This document shows, piece after piece, positions 1-9,494 of a DNA stretch of 64,000 nt. Position numbers and translations under genes: made by a program. Below the pieces are notes generated by a model. The model was not told where the DNA came from and did no database searches. It saw nothing but the letters and a program-made list of their open reading frames with translations. Origin of the DNA: Marsupella aquatica (taxonomy: Eukaryota; Marchantiophyta); NCBI GenBank assembly GCA_973895155.1, contig OZ316897.1:19654001-19718000 (forward strand), given 5' to 3'. Positions within the stretch are counted from its first letter, which is position 1. Each line of letters starts with the position of its first letter.

Positions 1-61
1 ACTCAAACAATAATAAATTGCAAATACTCTTGTTTGACAAAATTGCTAAGATTGGTAAATC

Positions 62-3000
62 TCAATTCCTACCATTCATTTCTAGAGGAACTTCCATTGA
101 AGTTTCTTGTTGATAATTTCTAACTATGCTACCTTCACCTTCTTGGTCTTTCTCCTCCTTGAGAAATTCTGAGAGTCGTATTTTAATACGATCTATTGTT
201 TTCTTGTAAAGAGTATCAGACCTTGTTAGCATAAAATTATATGCAAAGACCGTAGTTGAAGACAGATCAAGGTCTTGACGAAACCAAACTGGTTTCAAGG
301 TTCCCTTGCCTCGTCCACTTTTCTTCTTCTCGTAACTCAACACTTCTGGCAGATATTTTCCTTTCCAAGGGTCGGATCCTTTCTTTGCTGCATGCCACAG
401 AACTGAGATAATCTTTGGGATGTGAGCCTCATCGCGAAGAACAATTTTTTCTACTTTAGCCACCCAAAATGATTCAGACTTCTCTCCGGCCACAGAAATA
501 AATGTGTTGATTTCCAAATCAGAAAAATCACCTTCCATATTCTCCTTCTCTGCATCTATCTTTTCTTGATTTCGATATGGACCAACATAAATTTCTCTAG
601 TTGGACCGTACACTCTCTCTTCAATTTCTTCCTCATTCAATATTGTTGTAAGAGGTTCAGCTCCGAGATCAGCTTCAACATTTGTATCCCCTTGTGCCTT
701 GGGCCATTCAAATGGAGAGATCAAAGGTCTTTCTTCAAGCAAGAGAGATCGATTGAATTCTCTTTGTTCCTCAAAAAAAGAAGTCCACCAAACAACTTCT
801 TCCGAGAGAATAATATCTGAGCTGCAAATATACCTTTTTGAATTTCATTCAAACAATCATCCATTTCGGACAGGGCCATTTTTCCTGAAGATGATACATG
901 AGCTTGATTTCCCGCCCTTCCGTCATCTCGTTTCTTGTCTCCTTTCTTGATAAGTGGCATCCCATCAGAGCACCCAATCACCTTTGGTGGCATGTCTTCT
1001 TTCAACAATTTAACACCTCCTTCTGGTTTCCAAACTGAGTCGGTGGAAAATTTCTTCCCCCATTGTGTTGGAACTTGATCATCTTCACAAGCAAAAGAAA
1101 TTTTATATTGGTGATGAAAAGTAACATTTCGTATCCTTTCTCTGATCAAAGCAGGCTCTGAGAAAGCAAATTTTCGAAAATCATATGTCTCATTTAAAAG
1201 GGTAATTTCAGGTTGGGGTTGGTAAGATTCTTGAATAATCTTACATAAACTATCATAGACCGTAAAGGCCTTAAATCTTCCAAGCCTTTTTGAGAACCTA
1301 CTAAACATCTGATCTATTTGATCATGGGTGTGTCCAACTAAGAGGAATCCAACTTTGATTTTTTGAAATACCTTTTTTTGTACCAGCATGTGAAGATATG
1401 TGAAAAGTAAATTGTTTTTGTTTTCCCTACTTGTATTGTCAAGCTAAAGGTAAAAAACTGGTGGAAGGCCCCCATACTTCTCTTGGTATTCTAGGAATAC
1501 TCTTTGTAAAATAGTAATGGTAAGATTTCCATCATTATGGAGAACTGGATAATTAAGGAACACCCTAGAAAATAGTGCTCCGTGGAAAAGAAGACAACCA
1601 ACCACATGCATTTGGATTAAACAGGCCTCATCAACGGATTTTGGAGGACGTGGCCAATGGGGTAATCTAGTCTTTTTTTGATCCATTCCATCAATCACAA
1701 CTCCCAAATATTTTTCTAGGTTTGTGAAACATTTCTTTCGATGCTTTGCTAGTTTTTCCCGCTCTTTTGATTGTTGTTCTCGATGTTTTTGTAACATTAT
1801 TTCTCCTCTCCCTGCAATGAATCAAAAAATGGTAGAGCAAAGTTGTTAACTTGAAATTCATTCCTAATGTTTAGCCATTACTCAATTGATTTCCTGACAA
1901 ATCTAATACAAAGACATGTTCAAAACAACAAAAATGAAAATGACTTACGTTTTTCAGTTTCAGAGACTCCTTTGTCTCGAATCGTTTTGAATTCCTCACA
2001 GTCCGCACAAGCACTAAAACGATTCACAGGAGGAATCTTCACATGCCCAAAGTCTTGTGACCATACTTTCAAAAATTGCCGATATGATATTTTGGATGAC
2101 TCATCAATGATCACATAGCTTGAATCATATATTTTCCAAACTTCTAGTTTGGAATAATTATCAGGCAAATGTGAAACATCTTTATTTGGTAGAGTCTCCA
2201 CACGCGTCTCAAAAAAAGACTTCAACCAAGAGCTCAATACCAATGTTCTCACAGATGGAGGTCGACCAGCCGGTCTAGGATAAGCAAGATCTTGATTGCC
2301 TAGCTTCTTGATCCTATTCAATCTCTCATTTCCTACACAAAAGACCATCTTGAAAGCTTTCCGACACACATCTCTTTGTCCAATCATGTATGTGACATTG
2401 GACCTCCCCTCTTCATTTCTGTCTTGCTTGACGAGCCACTGCAAAGATAAAGATCGATCCTGAGATTTTTGCCTCAAAAACTTTGAGCGTGCTTCACGAA
2501 TTTTTTTTGGTGAAAGACTCAGGAGACAATGACGTTGACAGCAGTACTTACGATTTGTCTTCTTGATATCCTCGTCTGTCATCTTTGTTTCACACAAGCT
2601 GAGATTTGACGGTCGTTTATTAGCCATCATAACTCTCTCTGCAGGCTCTCCATCACTCTCAGAAGAAGATTCTTCGATTGAAGAAGATATCTCCACAAGT
2701 TTATCGAGTTGGTATGCAGACAAACCCCTCCTCACCCGGCCTCGAGCGGGCCCTCGAGGACTCAATGGCTCCTCCTTCACTCTCAAAATGAGTGAGTTTG
2801 ATCGATTTCCATCTGAATCCCCAAAGAAACCACCTTCGGTTGACTCTCTTGGCCTCTTGTTTGGAATCTCCTCAAAGACCTTCTTGCCCTTGTTGTATGC
2901 CGACTTAGATCCGCTTCCAACCTCAGCCAAACGATCAAAGTTCCCTGGAGATCTTCTCAAATTGATCCTCTCCTTGTTCGAATTAGTCTCAGTTCCAAGC

Positions 3001-3566
3001 GGCCTCCTTGTTTCCGCTCTCACTCCTTCTTGAAATCTGAAAGATGTAGGACGAGAATACTCACTCTCTTTCATTGGTGCATGTTGCACACCACGACTTT
3101 CCCGGAGTGCACAAAAATCCACATTTGGGCTTTCACAAGGCATTTTTGACACATCTCCAGATCTGGCCTTCATGAATTCATGAGTCCTCTTTTTCACATC
3201 TCCACTATGTTGAGGGCCTACAGAACGCACACCCAATTTAGCCCCCCTTTGAGAAGGATTCGATAATACTTGACGGCCAGGGGGACTTGTACTCTCAGAT
3301 GAGTCCGAAGACTCAGAGTGCTCACTCAGACAAGGACCAAATACTTTTTGCTGAATATTTGGTACACTTAGAGCCTTTCCTTTCAACTTACTCATTGGAG
3401 TTGGGGGAAGCATCTCCAAGATAGTGGTTTTACTAGGAGCATCTGGAGAAGTAACAGGACAAGGACAATCCGGGAAGGAAACATCATCCGAAATACCATC
3501 AGAATAATCGTCTGACTCATAACAGGCTGCCATTTCAAAAATTGCACAAAACTCACAAGGGAACAC
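62..3566 (-). pseudogene. DUF7869-like transposase-type gene, element 1, lightly broken
   Basis: Exon 1 runs from 3566 (or the internal ATG at 3533) to 1949. A clean GT-AG intron (1948-1812, donor GTAAGT) joins in frame to an exon from 1811 down to 62. The N-terminal ~280 residues are acidic, Ser/Pro/Arg-rich and low in complexity. Next come a Cys-rich stretch (CC-x3-C) and a C-x2-C motif before the splice. The core carries three blocks shared with the two other copies in this window: DGMDQKKT (near 1692), LDNTSRENKN (1443-1414) and GHTHDQID (1335-1312). They are typical of the DUF7869 family and are plausible acidic catalytic blocks (inference). Two lesions are visible. A TAG at 1446-1444 replaces a Gln that the other copies keep (L-Q-x-D-N). 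A one-base frameshift lies between about 850 and 800. It lacks the TNP1-like N-terminal modules of the other copies. It is divergent from the methyltransferase gene at 5241. Confidence 0.7.
3169..3183. repeat. Element-1 palindrome, copy 1 (coding)
   Basis: TTCATGAATTCATGA, 15 of the 16 bases of the perfect palindrome TTCATGAATTCATGAA. It lies inside exon 1 of the DUF7869-like gene, where it reads as part of an ordinary Glu-Phe-Met-Lys stretch. Confidence 0.6.
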
Positions 3567-4059
3567 CTAGAACACCAAATGAACTCAAACTGAAAAATCG
3601 AAATGAGATATAGTCATGAATACGAAGCCCCTTTTATAGATTTTGGAAATAACTCAAAAACTTAATTAGCAATAAAATAAGAAAAAGGGCCACGCCCTTC
3701 ATTAGTAATTAGTGACAAGGAAAGAAATCTTTCATGAGAAAATAGTTTATTATTTATCCAAATCTCACAGGTTTACTTATGTTTTCAGGTCTTCTCATAA
3801 TTTTATTTTTTACTTAAAGCATATGTTTTCATGCCAAACTCTTAAGATAGTGTATCAGTAATGCATTGGTCATTTTTACCCCATGTTTTCTTTGATGTTT
3901 TTGGAGACTACTCAATTGCAACAAAAAATGTCTTCGATGACCTCTGTTTTTAGAGGTTTTTTTGGTTTTTCTTGTATTTCTTTTACCCATGGTATTTGTT
4001 ATTTTGGGCCCAAATTTTGACTTTTTACTAGATTCTTTCAAAATGATACTTGATTCCCT

Positions 4060-4075
4060 TTCATGAATTCATGAA
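4060..4075. repeat. Element-1 palindrome, copy 2
   Basis: TTCATGAATTCATGAA, a perfect 16-bp palindrome that is also two tandem TTCATGAA 8-mers. It lies between the divergent genes of element 1. Confidence 0.75.
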
Positions 4076-4118
4076 GGGTTACGACCTTCCTGGATCCTGA
4101 AGTGGAGGTGGCGAAAGC

Positions 4119-4134
4119 TTCATGAATTCATGAA
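4119..4134. repeat. Element-1 palindrome, copy 3
   Basis: A second perfect TTCATGAATTCATGAA, 59 bp after the previous copy. Confidence 0.75.
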
Positions 4135-4496
4135 CCCAAAAATTAGAAAATGCTAAGTTTGAGACAAATTGGACTGTCAGGTGCTTGGAGTGTGGGCGTG
4201 CATCTGCAAAGGGCGAACGGAAAGGAAGCTTGGCGAAGAGCTATGGTGGGCTGATGCTTGGTGCTGTGGAAAGCTCTTCCCTCAGTGATTGGTGTGGTCT
4301 GAATAGGAGTTGGGTTGAATCCCTAAACTGGAACGAAAATCGGGGGCGGACCAACATTTGGTGCAGCTCTGTAATTTCCTGACTGTTGAGGCGCAGATCG
4401 GTCGTGGAACAGAGGATTAATTGTGGAAGGGAGTGGAAGAAATTTGGTTAGGAGGCAGCAAGATCAAAAGCTGTCGTGCAAGTTTGCGCTCGGGAA

Positions 4497-4945
4497 GGGG
4501 ATTGTCTCAGGCCTGGGGGGAAATTGGAAAAATTCGGGGGAGGGGGGAGAAATTCTTGAAGGCCAGGGGAGGGAGGCAAAATTGGCAAAGGCCGGGGGGA
4601 GGAAAAATTGTCGAGGCGCAGCCAGGGGCGCGAGGAAGAAGCGCCGGCCGAGGGGAGGGGAAAAATTGTCAAGGCGCAGCCAGGGGCGCGGGGAAGAAGC
4701 GCCAGCCTCGGGGAGGAAAAATTGGCAAAGGCCTAGGAGAGGAAATAGTGTCGAGGCCGGGGGGAAGAAAAAGTGTCGGGGCGCGAGCGAGGGGGGAAGA
4801 AAAATTGTCGAGGCAAGGGGCGCGAGCGTCAAAGGTTGGGGGAGGGGAAATAGTCGAAGCGCCAGGGGAGGAAGAAATTGGCGAAGGCCGGGGGAGGAGA
4901 AACTATCGAAGGGCCAGGGGAGGTCCATTGACGAAGAGACGAGGT
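4497..4945 (+). repeat. Degenerate G/A-rich tandem repeat
   Basis: Imperfect units of roughly 40-65 bp share the pattern GAGGAAAAATTG followed by TCGAGGCGC or CAAAGGC, and AGGGGCGCGAG. The plus strand is overwhelmingly purine, with many GGGG runs. Long open frames on both strands here are by-products of the repeat: they are Arg/Gly/Lys-rich on plus and Pro/Leu/Phe-rich on minus. The tract lies about 200 bp upstream of the 5' UTR intron of the methyltransferase gene and may affect its transcription. Confidence 0.65.
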
Positions 4946-5135
4946 CCAAATCGGGGAGTACATTGCAAACGACAGTAAGTGGGGAGGGGTCGATCAGCTC
5001 GAGCATCTGCCAGGGAGGTGAAGGACATAAGCTAAGCCAAAATCAGGGAGAAAAATACCAGTGACACTCTTCTAAGCGGGAACAACCGTCTAGGCTCAGG
5101 CGCTGCAAATTCAACTTCCGACTCACACTGTCAAG

Positions 5136-5231
5136 GTAAGAACCTTGCTTCATGAAATCATGAACCTGAATTCTGCAACTGAACTTGAAAAACAAACAGA
5201 GCTGACTTTGCATTGTTGGACTTGATTTCAG
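5136..5231 (+). other. 5' UTR intron of the ParB-like/methyltransferase gene
   Basis: The donor AAG|GTAAGA and acceptor TTTCAG|GAAG define a 96-bp intron ending 9 bp before the ATG at 5241. It contains a one-mismatch copy of the element-1 palindrome (5149-5164). A leader intron of the same size class as the coding introns supports a real transcription unit. Confidence 0.6.
5149..5164. repeat. Element-1 palindrome, copy 4 (leader intron)
   Basis: TTCATGAAATCATGAA, one mismatch from the perfect palindrome, inside the 5' UTR intron of the methyltransferase gene. Confidence 0.65.
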
Positions 5232-5240
5232 GAAGTCAGA

Positions 5241-8200
5241 ATGGTTGAACCAAAATCACAGGAGAAGGTGTTAGACGCTATTTTCGTTGAGCATCCATTG
5301 ACAGATTTTGGAAACTCTTCCTGGAGAATATCATTGGGTACAGAATCGTGGAAGAAGCCTTTTTTGATGTTGTGCATCTACGAGACCTTGCCTTCTGGAG
5401 GTCTTGGTTGGGTGAATTATGGCCGGATTGATGTCTTTCGACGAGGGGCTGATGTCCTCAATATGCTTATCACAACAAAGGAGACATCTACACTGATTGC
5501 AGTTGACAGTGAGAGATTTTCTGGAAGAGCTGCGCATTGTTACTTGCCTGATGACATTGAGATGATTATTGAGAAGGTGAAGAATCTGTCTGCAGAAGAA
5601 AGCTACAATGAGATTGCAGAGCTCATTGCTGGTTTTGTGTTTGAACATCATGCCAGCACATTGAAGAGTGCAATTCGAAAGTCTAGGGAGATTCTTCGAA
5701 AAGCAGCAGAGAAGAGTGCCAGTGCCCGTCCACCAAAGTCTGGTCCTTCTTCTGCTCCTTCTGGATCTCGTCCGAGTTTTGTCCCAGCAAGAAAGATGGT
5801 TGTTACATCTCCAATATCTGGTGCTGGTTCACAAATTGCAAGATCACAAGAGGGGACAACTGTGACTGGAGGATCAGCACAGGGCACTGCCGGTACTCGG
5901 ACTTCATCAAAGAAACGTGGACCAGAGGGTTCTCAAGGTGCAAGACCAAGTCCACCAAAATCCAAGAAGCAGACGTTAGAAAAAGTCCCCACTCATCTGG
6001 AGCAGAAGGCTCAATCTATGTCTATGGATGCTCGGGTGGTGTACCAGGAAGGGATTTTGATGAGGTGTGGAGTTCAAGAGGAGACAATCACAATTGACAT
6101 TGCACAACTTCACCCACCTGTTCGGGAGAAATCTTTGGAGTTGCTAGTGTACCAAGTAAGGCATATCCATCCCTACTTTCTTACATAGTTGACAACAAGG
6201 ATGAAAGCAGCTGGAGCTAGTCCATTGGCAGCACCTTTTGTTCTCTTGGTTGATCCCAAGGAGTGCCCAACTCGAGCTGATTTTGATTTCTCAAAAAAGA
6301 ATGATTACCACTATTACGTGATTGGGGGAAATCATTCTGCTTGTGCAAAGGCAGACCTAGCATTACAATTTCCCAACAACAAGTCGTACAGGAGAGTGCA
6401 ATCTTGGATCTTTGCAGGTCTGTCTATCCAGGAAGCAAGGAACTTAGCTTGGAGTCATAATATAGACTCTGAATTTCGTCAACAAATGAGCACCATCCAA
6501 AGAGTGAATTACATTCACATGCGATTTGTAGAGAATGGATCATCATCAAATGTTGATTTCAAGAAGGAGTGTGCCACTGAAATCAATCTAAAGGACTGGG
6601 GTGTACGTAAAGATTATGAGGTTCTGAATGCCAATGATAATTTATTTCAGTTGGCATTTTGTAAGGATCTTGTTTGGTCTTTCATACGGCAGATCTTTGA
6701 TAGATGGGAGAATTGTGAGATAAAAGGACAGAAAGGAGATAAGACCAAGAAAAAGATGTCCAAGTCTGGAGATGCTAAAATGCTATGTGAGGATATGAAG
6801 TTGACTGAGTGGAGACACATGCAGGCATTGAAAGATCCGGACATGATCTGTCCAGTGCTACAAAGGGTTTTGGCAAAGGAATTATCTCTTCAAGAGATGG
6901 GACAGGAATTTCAACGACACAAATTCCAAATGCAAGTTCAAAAAGCATTTCTTACCTGTCTTCACGAAGAGAGTTGGAAGAATTGCAAAACCAAGTACCC
7001 AGAACACTGCACTGATAATGTGCTGAAGAATTTTGTTCCTGTCTTCCAGACTTGGGTAAGTTTATTTGAGATTGACTGAGCATTTGTTTTACAGTTTTAT
7101 TCTTAAGTACATGTAGGAATCTCATGTACCCAATTTTGTTTTCTCAGAAAGACAGCAGCTCCCGAAAAAAGAAGGGAGAGAATGAAGAAAGCAAAGAGTT
7201 GAAGTCCTTCCCAGATAAGTTCAATGCACATATTGCACAAGCACAGAACTGGTTGGCAATGAAGAAATCTTGCCAAGAGACCCAGGGAAGTGAACTTCAT
7301 CCTAATGCTTTTGAGCATCCACATTTTGGGGATGTGTACTATGATATCTTTACACACGATGCTCAGAGGTTGCACGAGGTAATCCCATCACGAGCTTACA
7401 CATTGGCTTTGGCAGATATTCCTTATGGGTTTGGAATGACTGCTTGTCTTCACGAAGACAATGTTGGATGGGGTGTGGAAGAGGTGACCAAGATGGTTCA
7501 GTCCTTCAAGGTTGTCACCAAGGCAAATCTTTGGCGAATTATCATTCATCATAGTATTGACCAGTATGATGTTGTCAAGACTGTCTTGAAAGCTGAGTGT
7601 AATGGTGGTTTCCAGAATTGTATTTGGTAAGAAACATTTCAAAAGGTGAATATGTTTTTTTGGTGTTCATGATTTCATGATGTTTGATTTTGAAACAAAT
7701 CCATAATGCAAGTTTTGGTTTTTGCAGGGTGAAAGACAATGTTAAGAATGCAGGAGGTGCAAGGCTTAACAGCAATTTTGAGTGTTTCACCATTGGCTTT
7801 CATAGTCAGGATGGGAAACGGTCTTTGGAGCATTTCAATTTTAAGACTAATGAGTCTCAAAATAATGTGGTTGTGTGTCCAGCTGTGACCAATAAGTTGA
7901 AACACAACGGGGACAATAAGATGGTGAACTTTTACCAGAAGCCAAGAGTGTTATTGGATTGGGAAGTTACCCACTTTAGCCAGGTTGGAGACTGGGTGCT
8001 AGATATTTGTTCAGGGTCAGGCACAGGATTGTCTTCCTCTTTGGCACAAGGAAGACATTGTGTTGCTATAGAAATTGATGAGCGCCAGAGTAGTGTCTTG
8101 AAAGGGAGAATTCTAAACCTGGTGGACAACATTGAGGAAGATGATGGCAAAGGCATGGTGGATTTAGATGTTGATGTTCAAGAGACCATTCTACCAATAC

Positions 8201-8286
8201 TAGAGATAGGAGTTGGAGAGGAGGAAATCATAGGACTTGACTCTTCAGGAGTTGTTGGAAGTGTTGAGGAAACAAGAGATGATTAG
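5241..8286 (+). CDS. ParB-like domain fused to beta-class DNA amino-methyltransferase
   Basis: Proposed exons are 5241-6155, 6189-7055, 7148-7626 and 7728-8286, giving 939 residues. Introns 2 and 3 (92 and 101 bp) have clean GTAAG donors and CAG acceptors. Residues 1-150 are unrecognised; about 150-265 is a Ser/Pro/Lys-rich linker. Residues 310-410 resemble a ParB-type N-terminal fold, with GGNHSACA at about 351-358 followed by a GLSIQEARNLAWSHNID helix block. The C-terminal part is a textbook beta-order N4/N6 methylase. The target-side motif ADIPYGF (684-687, for DPPY) comes first, then KPRVLL, then the SAM motif LDICSGSGTG (from 846) and an acidic EID. This enzyme class methylates exocyclic amino groups of A or C in DNA. 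Catalytic residues look intact, so activity is plausible. The oddity is the 33-bp gap with an in-frame TAG at 6186, which is either a tiny GTAAGG...TAG intron or a nonsense mutation. It is divergent from the DUF7869-like gene. Confidence 0.75.
7666..7680. repeat. Element-1 palindrome, copy 5 (intron 3)
   Basis: TTCATGATTTCATGA, a degenerate copy of the 16-bp palindrome, inside the third coding intron of the methyltransferase gene. Confidence 0.5.
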
Positions 8287-8700
8287 CTGAGGATATTTCT
8301 GTAAGACTTTTTAGGGTTGTTTTAGTTGCATAGAAGTAGACTTTACTTGCAAGTTTTGAGATGTCAATGGCCTTGGAGCCTAGACTATGATATAAATGAT
8401 TGTTTTTGACAGGTCAATTCTATGAAAATCAAGTTTTGAATATGTTTTGTCTCAAACATTGATGTAAAGTCTAGTTTAAAATGCAAAGGGTGAATGTCAA
8501 ACAAATATGCTGATTTTATTGCTTGTTTTAGGACTACATTTCTAAAAATCATAATTTTTTGGAAAAAGGAATTAAGTCCTTAGACCCATCCTTTAAGGCT
8601 TCTTGTTATTGGTGGAAAGCAAGATTGAGGGGTACCAAAAAAGGATCTCCAATGTCTCCACCAAAAAGGACCTGAGACTCCTTTGAATGCAATAAATAGG
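8287..8700. other. 3' flank of element 1
   Basis: AT-rich sequence following the methyltransferase stop codon and ending at the CACTA terminus. No gene or repeat stands out. It probably contains the 3' UTR. Confidence 0.4.
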
Positions 8701-8724
8701 CACTAGTACATTTTTGACAACTTT

Positions 8725-9230
8725 CCGATACTCAAAATGCGACTATTTTGTCATGTCCGAACCCGAGAGAATCGGACGTTGTCCAATACAAATACCTTCG
8801 TAATGTCTGATGTGCACCGCATCGGATTTAGTTAGTCCGATGTGTTCCCTAACGCAACATCGGAATGTTTCCAAAACTAAATAAATCAGACATTTGACCA
8901 GAAAAGTATTGTCAAGGGTCCGATCTTCAGGTTATCGGATACAATGTGCGTTAGAGACAACATCGGATATTGTCCGATGTTTATTCCAACGGACATGGTT
9001 TTCGTAATAGAATACTACGGACATAAATTGCGTAAGGTAAAGAATCGGAAACATTTCCGAAGCGGTCAATATCGGACCCCTCTGTTGGAATATTGGACAA
9101 GGGGTCCGATGTTTCCAATATTGGATGTGAGTGTTCCGATAGTTGTGATATCGGACAATTGCTACGATTGAGCCTTTTGTGCTCCGATGCATATCCGATG
9201 CAAGTTTCATCGGATAGACCATTGGACACT
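8725..9230. repeat. CACTA subterminal TCCGAT/ATCGGA repeats
   Basis: Roughly twenty copies of TCCGAT or its complement, often as close inverted pairs (for example around 8960-8980). In En/Spm elements such subterminal motifs bind the element-encoded TNPA-type protein. That role is inferred here. Confidence 0.65.
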
Positions 9231-9494
9231 GGTTATCTTGAGGTTCTTAGTTGAGTGGGGTTGAGAAAAAAATTAGAGATACTTTATGGAATATGTTTTA
9301 TGCAAGAGTGGACATTGAGAAACAAATATAGTGCCGAGAAATATATAATGTCGGGAAAATAAACACAAATATGGTAGGGGGCTAGCTATAGTTGCTACTT
9401 ACTAGCTAAGTGGTGGAGGGGATGTCATCATCTTCCACTACAACTACGTTGGATCTATCCTGGACTATGGATCGTGATCGAGGGATATATGACA

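Larger units (their letters stand above)
3567..5135. promoter_or_regulatory. Divergent intergenic region of element 1
   Basis: About 1.7 kb separate the two divergent genes of element 1. The left half (3600-4050) is AT-rich with no convincing gene. Two perfect 16-bp palindromes sit at 4060-4075 and 4119-4134. From about 4500 to 4945 the plus strand becomes a G/A-rich repeat. Any shared promoter must lie here, but I cannot point to a TATA box or start site with confidence. Confidence 0.45.

Noticed and set aside
4421-5064. Arg/Gly-rich or Pro/Leu-rich proteins in the G/A repeat
   Set aside because: Several overlapping frames on both strands are open because of the biased composition. None looks like a protein.
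5241-8286. Bacterial contamination as source of the methyltransferase
   Set aside because: GT-AG introns with plant-like sequences, a leader intron and embedding in plant repeats argue against it. A divergent spliced relative lies 13 kb away.
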